Positions 1-8,118 of a stretch of DNA of 40,725 nucleotides are shown here, in pieces. A program made the position numbers and the translations under genes. The notes below the pieces were generated by a model. The model had not been told where the DNA came from. It did no database searches and was given only the letters and a program-made list of their open reading frames with translations. Source of the stretch: an uncultured Bacteroidales bacterium (GTDB lineage: Bacteria > Bacteroidota > Bacteroidia > Bacteroidales > Paludibacteraceae); assembly GCA_902782665.1 (NCBI GenBank), contig CACZOA010000002.1:1-40725 (forward strand), given 5' to 3'. Within the stretch, counting starts at the first letter, position 1. Every line of letters starts with the position of its first letter.

Positions 1-1775
1 CGGATCTCTATCACACGGTTGAGCATGTTGTCTTTCTCCAGGAATTTAGGAAAGACTTTCTTCATCTCTTTCGACGGTTTCTTCACCTTGCTGATCAGTG
101 TCGTGACGGATTTGTATTTGTTGTGGTCAAAACCATACGATGCGATGTCGTTGCGGTCGAACCAGTGGCGAACCATCGCGTCTACAAGGGATCTTGTATC
201 TGTATATTTGCTGTGGTCGAAACCGATTTCATTTGCGTAGACGCGAAGATTTGCGTCTACAACCTCGTCGTCAAAATCATAAAACTCAGGCAGTTCGAGA
301 TAGTGGTTTGCCTCTTCTTCACATGCGTCGACGTCGATATCGATGTTTGCCGCAAACACTCGGTCGTTGTTGTCGGAACCGTTATTGTCGCAAACCAATC
401 CTGCGAACCATCCCTGTTTTGCCTGTGAGAATCGTTCAGGCGGGATCATGTAGTCCATTTGGTATGACACGGAAGAGCCATCCTTTTTAGTGGAGACGGG
501 AGTCTTTTTCTGTCTGTTTTTTCCTATACGTTTTGAAATCTTCTCCGCCGTCTCATCAAAACATTGTCCGACGAAGAAATTGCCGACGGTCTGAATGATC
601 TTGTTGGCGTTCGACTCTTTATAGTCCGCTCTCAGCTGGGAGAAATCCTGGAATCCCAGCAGTATTGCCACTTCGTTGGAACGGGCTGTGGCGATCAGAT
701 TATCCAGTCCATACACAAACATGGTCGGAAGCTCGTCGATGATGATCGTGCTTTTATGTTTTCCTTTCTGGTTTGCCAGTTTCAGTATACGTGCTGTGTA
801 CACGCCAAGAGCTGTGCTGTATGTGTTGGCATTCTGTGGATCATTGCCGAAACAAAGCAGTTTTGGTTCAAGCGGATTATTGATGTCAAGATCAATATCG
901 TCGCCGCTCATCGCCCAATAGAGGTAGGGCGAGGTGAGTCTGCCTAGCGGAATCTGTACCGACGCGATCTGTCCTTGAATCTGTTCGGTGGCACCTGCCG
1001 ACCATGCGTTGAGATATGGGGCGAGGGTGACGGAGAGGTCGGTATAGCTTGAGAGAATTGGTATCACCTGGTCCATCGGCTGTGAGATGAAGTCGATGAC
1101 GTGTGGGAAAGTGCAGTATTTGCCATTTTCATAAAGACGTAGAAACCAGATACATGCTCCAAGATAGTTGATAGCCGACTCCACAAAGAAATCGCCTTGC
1201 TTGTCTGCCCAAGTGCGGGCAAGATTATAACATATCACTTGTGCGATCTCGTCGGCATGAGTCTTCGTCTCCAAAAGATTAGCTTTGAGAGGGTTGCATC
1301 GAAGGGAGACGCGGGGTTCGTTGAAATCAATCATGCCATATTTCGGCTCCACACCATTGTAGATCTCTTTCCAGCGATGCTTGTTCCACATGAAGTTTGA
1401 GTAGGCGATCTCCGACAGATCAGGAATTTTGAAATCGTATAGGTACATCGCGTAACCTTTTGCCAGAGCCTGACGGATATAGTTGTTGATGATCGTGTAG
1501 GATTTTCCTGAACCGGGTGATCCTACCACCATCGTCGCACGGAATGGGGCTTCAAGGTTGATCCATCCGTGATGCTCCTTGCCCTGACGGTAGTATTTGG
1601 TAGGGAAATTGATGGTATATTCATCCGTGGAAAAATTCTCATTCTGTGGAAAATCAGACTGTTCTTTCAGGTTGAACGGGTCATCGTTCGGCAGATTTTG
1701 TTTTGGAGTTGCCTTAAACAACAACACTCCGATTATCAATGCGACAAAACATCCTAACAGTAGAAAAAGATACAT
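1..1775 (-). CDS. Conjugative coupling protein, VirD4/TraG (MobC-like) family, partial
   Basis: This is an ATPase that would feed the DNA-relaxase complex into a type IV secretion channel during conjugation. The frame is open from ATG 1775 to the window edge, so at least 591 residues are present and the C-terminus is missing. One N-terminal membrane segment (about residues 2-20) is followed by a Walker A loop GSPGSGKS (about residue 80), a Walker B-type stretch IIIDELPTM, then ARSNEVAILLGFQDFSQL, the motor-core signature of Bacteroidota MobC/TraG proteins. Family members I know carry a longer multi-helix membrane domain before the ATPase; here it is reduced to one helix. The C-terminal part contains two GFDHxKY motifs about 34 residues apart. 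It is transcribed divergently from two small transfer-like genes. The family call is firm; which element it belongs to is not visible. Confidence 0.88.
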   Translation of the reverse strand, partial: MYLFLLLGCFVALIIGVLLFKATPKQNLPNDDPFNLKEQSDFPQNENFSTDEYTINFPTKYYRQGKEHHGWINLEAPFRATMVVGSPGSGKSYTIINNYIRQALAKGYAMYLYDFKIPDLSEIAYSNFMWNKHRWKEIYNGVEPKYGMIDFNEPRVSLRCNPLKANLLETKTHADEIAQVICYNLARTWADKQGDFFVESAINYLGACIWFLRLYENGKYCTFPHVIDFISQPMDQVIPILSSYTDLSVTLAPYLNAWSAGATEQIQGQIASVQIPLGRLTSPYLYWAMSGDDIDLDINNPLEPKLLCFGNDPQNANTYSTALGVYTARILKLANQKGKHKSTIIIDELPTMFVYGLDNLIATARSNEVAILLGFQDFSQLRADYKESNANKIIQTVGNFFVGQCFDETAEKISKRIGKNRQKKTPVSTKKDGSSVSYQMDYMIPPERFSQAKQGWFAGLVCDNNGSDNNDRVFAANIDIDVDACEEEANHYLELPEFYDFDDEVVDANLRVYANEIGFDHSKYTDTRSLVDAMVRHWFDRNDIASYGFDHNKYKSVTTLISKVKKPSKEMKKVFPKFLEKDNMLNRVIEI

Positions 1776-1812
1776 ATTTACAAATTGTATACGGCTAATA
1801 ATTATTTGGTCG

Positions 1813-1844
1813 CAAAAATAATCTTTTTTACAATCCTCCTCAAA
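1813..1844 (-). promoter_or_regulatory. Bacteroidota-type promoter for the coupling protein gene
   Basis: On the minus strand, TTTG (1844-1841), a 20-bp spacer and TATTTTTG (1820-1813) match the Bacteroidota -33/-7 consensus TTTG-N19-21-TAnnTTTG. The box lies about 38 bp upstream of the ATG at 1775. Confidence 0.65.
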
Positions 1845-1868
1845 CAAAATATAGAAAAGTAATTTCCG

Positions 1869-1901
1869 TTGCAGATTCTACGAAAGAAAATTATACTTTT
1901 G
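1869..1901 (+). promoter_or_regulatory. Bacteroidota-type promoter for the small transfer-like genes
   Basis: TTG at 1869-1871 is followed after 22 bp by TACTTTTG at 1894-1901, a TAnnTTTG -7 box. The ATG at 1926 lies 25 bp further on. This supports ATG 1926 rather than the in-frame TTG at 1869, which would fall inside the promoter. Confidence 0.55.
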
Positions 1902-1925
1902 CATCGTAAAAAATTTGAAAGAAAA

Positions 1926-2267
1926 ATGAGCAAAATCAGTTGGCCTGAATTCATTATTGTTTGGCTCGCCGTATGCGTCATTATTGATATAGTCTTCCTG
2001 TATCTCAACAGAACAAATGGAAACAGCAGTATTTCCGTGGCAGAGGAGAGAAAAGCAAAAATCAAACAACTTAACACTCCGTATAGGGATGATGTCGCTT
2101 ATGAGACACCGCTCCGTCGCGCGTCAATGAGAAAGGTTGAGGCGTTGGTTCAGATGGAGGAGACGTTGCCGAATGAATCTTCTGTGGAGTGTGAGGTAGA
2201 GGATCAGGAGGAGTTGACGGAACTCCAGAAAGAGACTTCGGATATTGTAAAAATGTTGTTTGGCTGA
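1926..2267 (+). CDS. Small single-pass membrane protein, transfer-region, unknown function
   Basis: This 113-residue protein has one strongly hydrophobic helix (about residues 7-26) followed by a soluble, acidic, glutamate-rich tail ending in DIVKMLFG. I do not recognise a named domain. It lies between a divergent conjugative coupling protein and a TraM-like gene. The next gene starts 19 bp after its stop. Membrane-anchored proteins of this design are common in Bacteroidota transfer operons, and the N-terminal half of TraM has the same layout of helix plus charged linker, so it could be a separated TraM N-terminal piece. That is inference; only the membrane anchor and operon position are seen. 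Confidence 0.6.
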   Translation: MSKISWPEFIIVWLAVCVIIDIVFLYLNRTNGNSSISVAEERKAKIKQLNTPYRDDVAYETPLRRASMRKVEALVQMEETLPNESSVECEVEDQEELTELQKETSDIVKMLFG

Positions 2268-2286
2268 GGTAAAAAGGGAAGATTTT

Positions 2287-3009
2287 ATGAGCAGAAAGAC
2301 ACTTACAATTCATCTGTATTGCCTGTTCCTATTCATTGGAGGATGCGGTATATTCTGGCTGTTTGGCGGAGGAGACGGTGAGAAAACCAATCTGGAGGAT
2401 AACAAAGCGGAGTGTACGGCACAGCAGACAACTGATAATATTGCCACGACGTGGGAGGAGCAGAGTGACGCATCCACAGATGATGACGATGCTGATGCGG
2501 AACCGTCGTCTACAATTCCGTCTACTTCACAAGAATCTCCAGAAAAAACCGTTTGTGAGAATAAGGGAAAGAGAGTCACAAAGACAGATTCAGAGTGGTC
2601 GGCATCAATTGATAAAGAATCAACGACGTCGTCTGAAGCTAAAACCGATGCCCAGGATGCAGGTTTTCACCAGTTGGGAGAGAACGACAATGCAATACGC
2701 GTCAAAATGATAAATGCTGTCATACATGAACAGCTGAAGAGTATCAGTACAGAGAGTCCGATAAAATTGAGATTATTGGACGACGTCACTGTGGATGGAG
2801 TGAGCATACCAAAAAACACGGTTGTGTATGCGAAGATGAGAATAGGTACAGACAGAATATATCTGAAGACAGAGACAATCACATTTAAGAAGACGGATTA
2901 TCCTTTCAACGGTGATATCTATGAGCCAGATGGCCAGGAAGGCTTGAGTATGACGGACAAGAAGATGGCACTTCCAGCAGGATACAAAGTGATGATTAAG
3001 CAGAAATAA
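2287..3009 (+). CDS. Short TraM-like conjugative transfer protein
   Basis: The 240-residue product begins with a membrane or signal segment (about residues 6-27). A low-complexity Ser/Thr/Asp/Glu linker follows, then a C-terminal domain of about 100 residues containing IKLRLLDDVTVDGVSIPKNT and YEPDGQEGL. That pattern matches the C-terminal domain of the Bacteroides conjugative-transposon protein TraM, a VirB10-like part of the mating channel that has a characteristic RLLEDV...IPxNT...DxDGxxG run. Known TraM proteins are roughly 400 residues or more, so this is about half size and stops soon after the DGxxG motif. ATG 2287 was chosen because AAGGGA lies just upstream; a TTG at 2260 is also in frame. 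It may be a reduced or decayed TraM. Confidence 0.6.
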   Translation: MSRKTLTIHLYCLFLFIGGCGIFWLFGGGDGEKTNLEDNKAECTAQQTTDNIATTWEEQSDASTDDDDADAEPSSTIPSTSQESPEKTVCENKGKRVTKTDSEWSASIDKESTTSSEAKTDAQDAGFHQLGENDNAIRVKMINAVIHEQLKSISTESPIKLRLLDDVTVDGVSIPKNTVVYAKMRIGTDRIYLKTETITFKKTDYPFNGDIYEPDGQEGLSMTDKKMALPAGYKVMIKQK

Positions 3010-3070
3010 AGGAAAATTTATCTAGAATCTGACGAATCGTTTACTCTAATAACCAAAAAACAGTAAAAAA

Positions 3071-3119
3071 GGTTACTGCACTAAACGATTTTGGACTAAA
3101 ATCGTTTAGTGCAGTAACC
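3071..3119. terminator. Perfect 22-bp inverted repeat between convergent genes
   Basis: Arms 3071-3092 and 3098-3119 are exact reverse complements around a 5-base loop. The element sits between the end of the transfer-like operon (3009, plus) and the end of the PfkB kinase (3162, minus), so a bidirectional terminator is the simplest reading. There is no strong T run. A third, imperfect copy of the right arm (16 of 21 bases) lies at 3034-3054. An attachment, recombination or protein-binding site is an alternative. Confidence 0.6.
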
Positions 3120-3161
3120 GATATGTAAAAAATGATGTTCTGTTGGATAAATCACGAAGGA

Positions 3162-4115
3162 TTATTCTTCGTCAGCAGGAATAGTAGTATGTTTGCTGTA
3201 TTCCTCGCAATATTCCTTTGACGCGTAATTATCAAGTGTTGTGCAGACAGTAGATGAGAAATCAATCGCACATTTCACCACCTGATCCCACTTCTCTTCG
3301 CCGATTCCGTTTTTCAACTCATCGTATGTGACTCCGGCTACAAGCAGACCGTACACTACTCCCGCATTGAAGTTGTCGCCGGCGCCTACTGTGCTCACCA
3401 CCTCGATCTTCTTGGCATCGTAATGTTTCTTGAATCCTTTGCTATACACGGTCACTCCGTTGGCTCCCTGTGTGTAGATGAAATTCTTGCTGTAGAATTC
3501 GATATGCTCTTTATATGTCAGATCAGAGTCGTTTTCTGAGAAGATATTGTCAAAATCCTCGTCGCTTCCCTTCACGATATTAGCGTAATCAAAGTTGTCG
3601 AGAATGTTTGGCATCAAGAATCTCACCTGGCTTTTACGGTTTTTGCGGAAATTGACGTCGTAGTAGATGATTGCTTTCTTGTGTTTAGCCTCATCAAGCA
3701 GATATGTGAGGTTTTCTCTTAACGCGTCGTTAATTGAAAAAAAAGATCCGATCACGATGATGTCGTTCTCTTCAATTTTTGGCATCACATAGTCGAGTTT
3801 CTGTGCTGAGTCATTCTTGTAGAACAGGTAGTCAGCGTTCATGTTCTCATCAAGAAACGCAAGCGACAATGCTGTCTTTCCACCGTCGTAATCATACACA
3901 TTATCAGCCTTCACATTGTTTTCTGCCAGGAACGCTCTTATTTTATCTCCTAGACGATCGCGTCCCACTTCACTTATAAATTCTGTGTTTACGCCAAGAC
4001 GTCCGAGTGTGATCATTGAGTTGAATGTTGATCCACCTGGCTTTGCGGCAGTGGGTTGCTCATTCTTGAAAATGATGTCTAAAATTGTTTCACCTATGCC
4101 AATAACTTTCCTCAT
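3162..4115 (-). CDS. PfkB-family sugar kinase (fructokinase/ribokinase-like)
   Basis: This is a cytosolic kinase that phosphorylates a sugar using ATP. The 317-residue length and fold markers fit the PfkB family: an N-terminal glycine-containing substrate motif (PGGSTFNSM, residues 26-34) and the C-terminal signature VGAGDNFNAG (243-252), in which Asp247 is the expected catalytic base. The exact sugar cannot be read from sequence; fructokinase is the usual annotation for close Bacteroidales relatives. ATG 4115 gives the normal family start (MRKVIGIGE); an in-frame ATG at 4148 would overlap the end of aroC. It lies 19 bp downstream of aroC on the same strand and is probably co-transcribed. Confidence 0.85.
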   Translation of the reverse strand: MRKVIGIGETILDIIFKNEQPTAAKPGGSTFNSMITLGRLGVNTEFISEVGRDRLGDKIRAFLAENNVKADNVYDYDGGKTALSLAFLDENMNADYLFYKNDSAQKLDYVMPKIEENDIIVIGSFFSINDALRENLTYLLDEAKHKKAIIYYDVNFRKNRKSQVRFLMPNILDNFDYANIVKGSDEDFDNIFSENDSDLTYKEHIEFYSKNFIYTQGANGVTVYSKGFKKHYDAKKIEVVSTVGAGDNFNAGVVYGLLVAGVTYDELKNGIGEEKWDQVVKCAIDFSSTVCTTLDNYASKEYCEEYSKHTTIPADEE

Positions 4116-4134
4116 ATCAATTCGTTTTAATATA

Positions 4135-5208
4135 TTATAGTTTTGCACTTCTGTTTGCCAACAATGCGTCCAAAATCACCATTGCCGACATTGCCTCTAC
4201 GATAGGCACTGCGCGTGGCAACACACATGGATCGTGACGTCCTCTGGCTTTGATGATGGCATCATTACCTGCCTTGTCTACTGTGTTTTGCTCGAAAAGC
4301 AGAGTAGGGATTGGTTTGAATGCCGCTCTGAAATAGATATCCTCACCGTTGGAGATGCCTCCCTGGATACCACCTGAGTGGTTGGTTGTGGTGCGGATCT
4401 TGCCGTCTATATTGGCGAATCTGTCGTTCATCTGTGAACCTCTTCCGCCTACACCTTCGAATCCCATTCCATACTCAAAACCTTTGCAGGCGTTGATGCT
4501 CAGGATTGCCGCTCCAAGACGGGCATGAAGTTTTCCGAATGCAGGATCTCCCAAACCAACGGGTACGCCCTTGATGACGCATGTGATCACTCCACCGATA
4601 GTGTCGCCCTCAGCCTTCACCGATTTGATCAGTTCGATCATCTGTTCAGCTTTTTCAGCGTCGGGGCAACGGACAATATTGCTTTCGATTTTGTTCAGAT
4701 CGTATTTCGTATAGTCAGAATCGAGTTTAATATCGCCAGCCTGTGATGTGTAGGCATAAATCTGAATGCCAAAATGTTTCAGCGCAAGTTTGGCGAACGC
4801 ACCTCCCACCACACGTGAGATTGTCTCGCGAGCGGATGATCTTCCGCCTCCACGATGGTCGCGTATGCCGTATTTGGTCTGGTAGGTATAATCAGCGTGC
4901 GACGGACGGTAAAGATTCTTCATCTCCTCATAATCAGACGAGTGCTGGTTTTCATTGCGTACCTCAAAAGCGATGGGTGTGCCGGTCGACACTCCTTCGT
5001 AGACACCGGAAAGAATCTCTACCTTATCACCTTCGGCGCGAGCGGTAGTGATGGCACTCTGTCCGGGGCGACGACGGTCTAATTCAGCCTGTATGAAATT
5101 GACGTCTATCTCCACACCTGCGGGAAAACCATCCAAAATGCCGCCTACAGCAGCACCGTGGCTCTCTCCATATGTGGTAAGACGGAATATTTCTCCTATT
5201 GTGTTCAT
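4135..5208 (-). CDS. aroC: Chorismate synthase
   Basis: The enzyme converts 5-enolpyruvylshikimate 3-phosphate to chorismate with reduced FMN, the last step of the shikimate pathway in the cytosol. The N-terminal family signature (TYGESHG), the [13 protein letters not shown] phosphate/FMN region and the C-terminal [19 protein letters not shown] block are all present over about 357 residues, the usual length. The start is either ATG 5208 ([10 protein letters not shown], matching most homologues) or ATG 5214 six bases upstream. No convincing promoter sits in the 56-bp gap to the SlyD-like gene, which instead holds a palindromic repeat (5243-5263). Confidence 0.96.
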   Translation of the reverse strand: MNTIGEIFRLTTYGESHGAAVGGILDGFPAGVEIDVNFIQAELDRRRPGQSAITTARAEGDKVEILSGVYEGVSTGTPIAFEVRNENQHSSDYEEMKNLYRPSHADYTYQTKYGIRDHRGGGRSSARETISRVVGGAFAKLALKHFGIQIYAYTSQAGDIKLDSDYTKYDLNKIESNIVRCPDAEKAEQMIELIKSVKAEGDTIGGVITCVIKGVPVGLGDPAFGKLHARLGAAILSINACKGFEYGMGFEGVGGRGSQMNDRFANIDGKIRTTTNHSGGIQGGISNGEDIYFRAAFKPIPTLLFEQNTVDKAGNDAIIKARGRHDPCVLPRAVPIVEAMSAMVILDALLANRSAKL

Positions 5209-5242
5209 TGTCATTGTATTTTCTGGTGTCCGTTTTATATAT

Positions 5243-5263
5243 GCACGCCCGTGCGTCTCTACG
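5243..5263. repeat. Dispersed GTAGAGACGCACG palindrome, copy 1
   Basis: GCACG-CC-CGTGC forms a short palindrome, followed by GTCTCTACG. The 14-mer CGTGCGTCTCTACG (5250-5263) is the exact reverse complement of CGTAGAGACGCACG at 13087-13100. It lies in the gap between slyD and aroC. Confidence 0.6.
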
Positions 5264-5270
5264 TGGGTGA

Positions 5271-5873
5271 TTATTTACCGCAGTTGCAGCCGTTTTCTCC
5301 ATCGCTGTTGCATCCGCCACAGCCTCCATCGCTGCCACAACCTCCGTTGCAACCTCCGCCGCCGCATCCGCCACAACCGTGGTGACCCTTCACAAGCTCT
5401 ATCTCAAACTGTGTTGCTGGTCGTGCCTCCATCACTTCTCCTACGAAATGAAGACGCTCGCCTGCAAGAGGATGGTTGAAATCCATTTTGACGTTGGTGT
5501 CTGTCACATCAACGATTTTGCCGTTCATTCTGTGACCCTCTGCCGACATCATAGGAAGGATATTTCCTACGTAAAGAATATTCTCGTCAATCTCTCCTTT
5601 TTCATTCTTGAAGATTGCCTTGTCAAGTTCGACGCAAAGATCCTCGACGTAGTCTCCATACGCATCTTCTGTGTTGATGTAGAAGTCGAAAGATCCGCCT
5701 TGCTCTTTGCCGTACAATGCCTCCTCAAATTTAGAAAGCACCATGCCAAGACCAGTTGTGAATCTGAAAAGTTGGTCGTCTGGAGTCTCTTCAATCATCA
5801 CCTCCTCACCGTCGTTGCCAACGTAAAGTTTGTATTTTAGTTGAACGAAAATATTATCTTTGCTAATTGCCAT
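5271..5873 (-). CDS. slyD: FKBP-type peptidyl-prolyl isomerase, SlyD-like, with metal-binding tail
   Basis: This cytosolic peptidyl-prolyl cis-trans isomerase/chaperone has about 160 residues of SlyD core: an FKBP half, then an insert-in-flap section, then the [15 protein letters not shown] block typical of SlyD. The last 38 or so residues are a Gly/Cys-rich tail with eight Cys and two His. In E. coli SlyD a similar His/Cys tail binds nickel and other metals. Length 200 is normal for a tailed SlyD. A tail-less paralogue ends 17 bp upstream on the same strand, so the two are likely one operon. The tail suggests metal handling; which metal is not shown. Confidence 0.9.
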   Translation of the reverse strand: MAISKDNIFVQLKYKLYVGNDGEEVMIEETPDDQLFRFTTGLGMVLSKFEEALYGKEQGGSFDFYINTEDAYGDYVEDLCVELDKAIFKNEKGEIDENILYVGNILPMMSAEGHRMNGKIVDVTDTNVKMDFNHPLAGERLHFVGEVMEARPATQFEIELVKGHHGCGGCGGGGCNGGCGSDGGCGGCNSDGENGCNCGK

Positions 5874-5890
5874 AATGGTTTAATTTATTG

Positions 5891-6355
5891 TTATTTAGTT
5901 GATTTGCGGACATCAACGATTGTTCCGACGAAATGTAGACGTTCACCTGCAAGAAGGTGGTTGAAGTCGAGAGTCACCTCGTCTTCAGTCATATCAATAA
6001 TGACGGCGTCACGTTTCTGACCGTCTTCCATACTCATTGTGATAAGGTTGTCGACGTAGATTTCCTCTTCGTCGATCTCACCGTCGACAAGGAACGTCGA
6101 TTTTGGTACTGTCACCACTTTATCGTCGTCGTATTCGCCGTAAGCGTCCTGACATTCGATGTAGAAATCGAACGAATCGCCGACAGACTTGCCCATCAGG
6201 TTTTCCTCGAATTTTTCCAATTCAGTGCCAGCTCCGCAAGTGAATTTATATGGTTGGTTCTTCTTTGTCTGCTCCATCAACTCTTCTTTTTCCCCCTCGT
6301 CTCCACAAAAGAGCTGATAGCTGACAGATACGACTGTGTTCTTTGATACCTTCAT
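5891..6355 (-). CDS. FKBP-type peptidyl-prolyl isomerase, SlyD-like, tail-less paralogue
   Basis: The 154-residue protein has the same architecture as the downstream SlyD copy, including GAGTELEKFEENLMGK, the DAYGEYDDD segment and [14 protein letters not shown], but ends at VDVRKSTK without a Cys/Gly tail. It should therefore fold and isomerise proline bonds without the C-terminal metal site. The tandem arrangement indicates a local duplication with loss (or gain) of the tail. A TATCTTTG box (6390-6383) near the end of the upstream gene could give the pair its own promoter. Confidence 0.88.
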   Translation of the reverse strand: MKVSKNTVVSVSYQLFCGDEGEKEELMEQTKKNQPYKFTCGAGTELEKFEENLMGKSVGDSFDFYIECQDAYGEYDDDKVVTVPKSTFLVDGEIDEEEIYVDNLITMSMEDGQKRDAVIIDMTEDEVTLDFNHLLAGERLHFVGTIVDVRKSTK

Positions 6356-6382
6356 CTAATTTAGATTTTCGTTATTTGTCCG

Positions 6383-6390
6383 CAAAGATA
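6383..6390 (-). promoter_or_regulatory. Possible -7 box for the SlyD pair
   Basis: The minus-strand sequence is TATCTTTG, fitting TAnnTTTG, 27 bp upstream of the ATG at 6355. No -33 box is at the right distance, so the call is tentative. Confidence 0.35.
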
Positions 6391-6391
6391 G

Positions 6392-7483
6392 TTAATTTTT
6401 ATTCTCTTCCGTACCTTCCAAACCAAGAATGGATTCGAATTCTGCATCTTTCTCACTGAAAAACTTTTGGCGACGTTTTTCCCATTGGTCTTTAGCCAGT
6501 TGCTGCATATCAATCTGAGTGTCGCTTTCGTCTGTGATCTCAAGGCCGAGGATGGTCTCAATCACGTCTTCCATAGTGACGATTCCTTCCAGTCCGCCAT
6601 ATTCGTCTATCACCATCGCCATATGCTCTTTGCGTGCGATCATTGTGTCGTAGAAAGAGAGGATGGATGTATGTTCGTAGCAGCAGGTGATGGAGCGACG
6701 GATCTGCTTCAACTGCATGTTTTTCTTGTCGTTGGCAAGGTGGTAGAGCACGTCACTCTTCAGCACAAAACCTGTGATGGAATCGAGAGAATCCGAATAG
6801 ATAGGGATACGTGAGTAACGTTTGAAGTCTTTTGTCTTGAAAAACTCTTTGAGTGTCATGTCTTCCTGCACCGCCCACACCACTGTACGTGGAGTCATAA
6901 TGTTTCTGATCTTGATCTGACGGAGTTTGATGAGGTTGGTGATGATTTTGCTCTCACTTGTGGCAAACACACCCTCTTTTTCTCCAATAGATGTCAGCAC
7001 CGCGATCTCCTCACGGCTGACAGTCTGAGACTCTTTCTTGGAAAACAGCAATGTAAGTTTCTCTGTGATAATCACTAAAGGGAAGGCGATGTAGTATAGG
7101 AACTGTGTGAAATATGCCACTGGGACACAAAGATTTCGCCAGTAGTTGGCTCCGATGGATTTGGGAATGATTTCAGAAAAAATCAGAATCGTCACGGTCA
7201 AGCCGGCAGATACATATCCGAACCATTCGCTTCCAAGCACCTCCTGCACCTGCATACCCACGGCAGACGCGCCCAAAGTGTTGGCGATAGTGTTGACGGA
7301 GAGGATAGCGGAAATAGGTCGGCCCATATTGTCTTTCAGACTTTTCAATAGTTTGCCTCCTTTGCTTTTTGTAGCCAAAGTCTCCGCATAAGGAATGGAT
7401 GTGGAGAACATCACCGATTCAGATATTGAACAAAGGAATGAGACGAATACCGTCAGAAAGAGATATAGTATCAGTAAATACAT
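6392..7483 (-). CDS. CNNM/CBS-domain membrane protein (HlyC/CorC family)
   Basis: The 363-residue protein has an N-terminal DUF21/CNNM membrane domain (about residues 1-170, with several hydrophobic helices and the SESVMFSTS start typical of the family). A pair of CBS domains follows (about 190-315), including RIPIYSDSLDSITGFV and MAMVIDEYGGLEGIVTMEDV. Such proteins are linked to divalent cation transport or magnesium homeostasis. The C-terminal CorC_HlyC (transporter-associated) domain seen in many relatives is absent; the tail after the CBS pair is about 45 charged residues. The gene appears monocistronic apart from the SlyD pair downstream. Confidence 0.87.
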   Translation of the reverse strand: MYLLILYLFLTVFVSFLCSISESVMFSTSIPYAETLATKSKGGKLLKSLKDNMGRPISAILSVNTIANTLGASAVGMQVQEVLGSEWFGYVSAGLTVTILIFSEIIPKSIGANYWRNLCVPVAYFTQFLYYIAFPLVIITEKLTLLFSKKESQTVSREEIAVLTSIGEKEGVFATSESKIITNLIKLRQIKIRNIMTPRTVVWAVQEDMTLKEFFKTKDFKRYSRIPIYSDSLDSITGFVLKSDVLYHLANDKKNMQLKQIRRSITCCYEHTSILSFYDTMIARKEHMAMVIDEYGGLEGIVTMEDVIETILGLEITDESDTQIDMQQLAKDQWEKRRQKFFSEKDAEFESILGLEGTEENKN

Positions 7484-8063
7484 GCTGTTCTGTAAAGTTT
7501 ATCAATTTTAGATGGACTTATACTTGTGGCTCAAAACCTTTGAGTGGCAGCCCATAAGGATAAGTGACAAAATATATATGCAAAAATACAAAAATGTACG
7601 GAACATTATTAAAAAATGTACTTATATACCTATTATCATTTAATAAATGTGATGTAGAAATTTGTATGCAGGGATATCACAGAGTGAAGTGTGTCATCAT
7701 ATAGTGCACAATGACACATATGCTTGAGACGCATTGTTATAAAATAGTATGTAAGATGATTTTTCTCTGTTTTCGGAGAGCAATTACGGACATACCGTAA
7801 TGCTCTTCAAAAACGCGTGTTTTTCTATTATACCCTATTACAAAATCAATGGTATTAAAAGGTTGAAAGGTTGTCTTTGTTTTTCCGGGGTGCAAATTTC
7901 TCTTTTTTTTACTTTTTATCCAAAAATAAAAACATTTTTAACAACATAGTTTTTTAATATGATTTTGAAGGGTTTTATGGGGAGATAAGTATTTTATAAC
8001 AAAAGGTTTGGGTTTGTTTCTATCGTATTTTTCCATAAATAGATGTTTGCAATTCGTCAAATA
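7484..8063. other. Long AT-rich intergenic region with hairpins, no gene seen
   Basis: No credible ORF lies between the CBS protein and the methyltransferase promoter. CAAAAATA at 7581-7588 is a minus-strand TATTTTTG box that may serve the CBS gene. TGTGTCAT/ATGACACA (7690-7697 and 7711-7718) and a larger stem 7777-7806 (AGAGCAATTACGG with CCGTAATGCTCT, one bulge) are the main structures. The larger stem is followed by an AAAACGCGTGTTTT palindrome. A small RNA or the remnant of an inserted element is possible. Confidence 0.5.
7581..7588 (-). promoter_or_regulatory. Possible -7 box for the CNNM/CBS gene
   Basis: The minus-strand sequence is TATTTTTG, about 98 bp upstream of the ATG at 7483. 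No matching -33 TTTG was found, so confidence is low. Confidence 0.3.
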
Positions 8064-8095
8064 TTGTACAAATTCTTCTAAATGGTGTATTTTTG
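8064..8095 (+). promoter_or_regulatory. Promoter of the cytosine methyltransferase gene
   Basis: TTG (8064-8066), a 21-bp spacer and TATTTTTG (8088-8095) fit the Bacteroidota consensus well. Transcription would begin near 8102, so the ATG at 8119 is the first usable start and the longer reading from 8008 is excluded. Confidence 0.65.
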
Positions 8096-8118
8096 CGAAA
8101 AGTTTCGAAATAATTGTC

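Noticed and set aside
19-490. Three plus-strand ORFs at the left end
   Set aside because: They are antisense to the open coupling-protein frame, with Cys/Arg/Val-rich composition and no domain.
1802-2077. Minus-strand ORF overlapping the divergent promoter region
   Set aside because: It covers both promoters and the 113-residue gene; composition is shadow-like.
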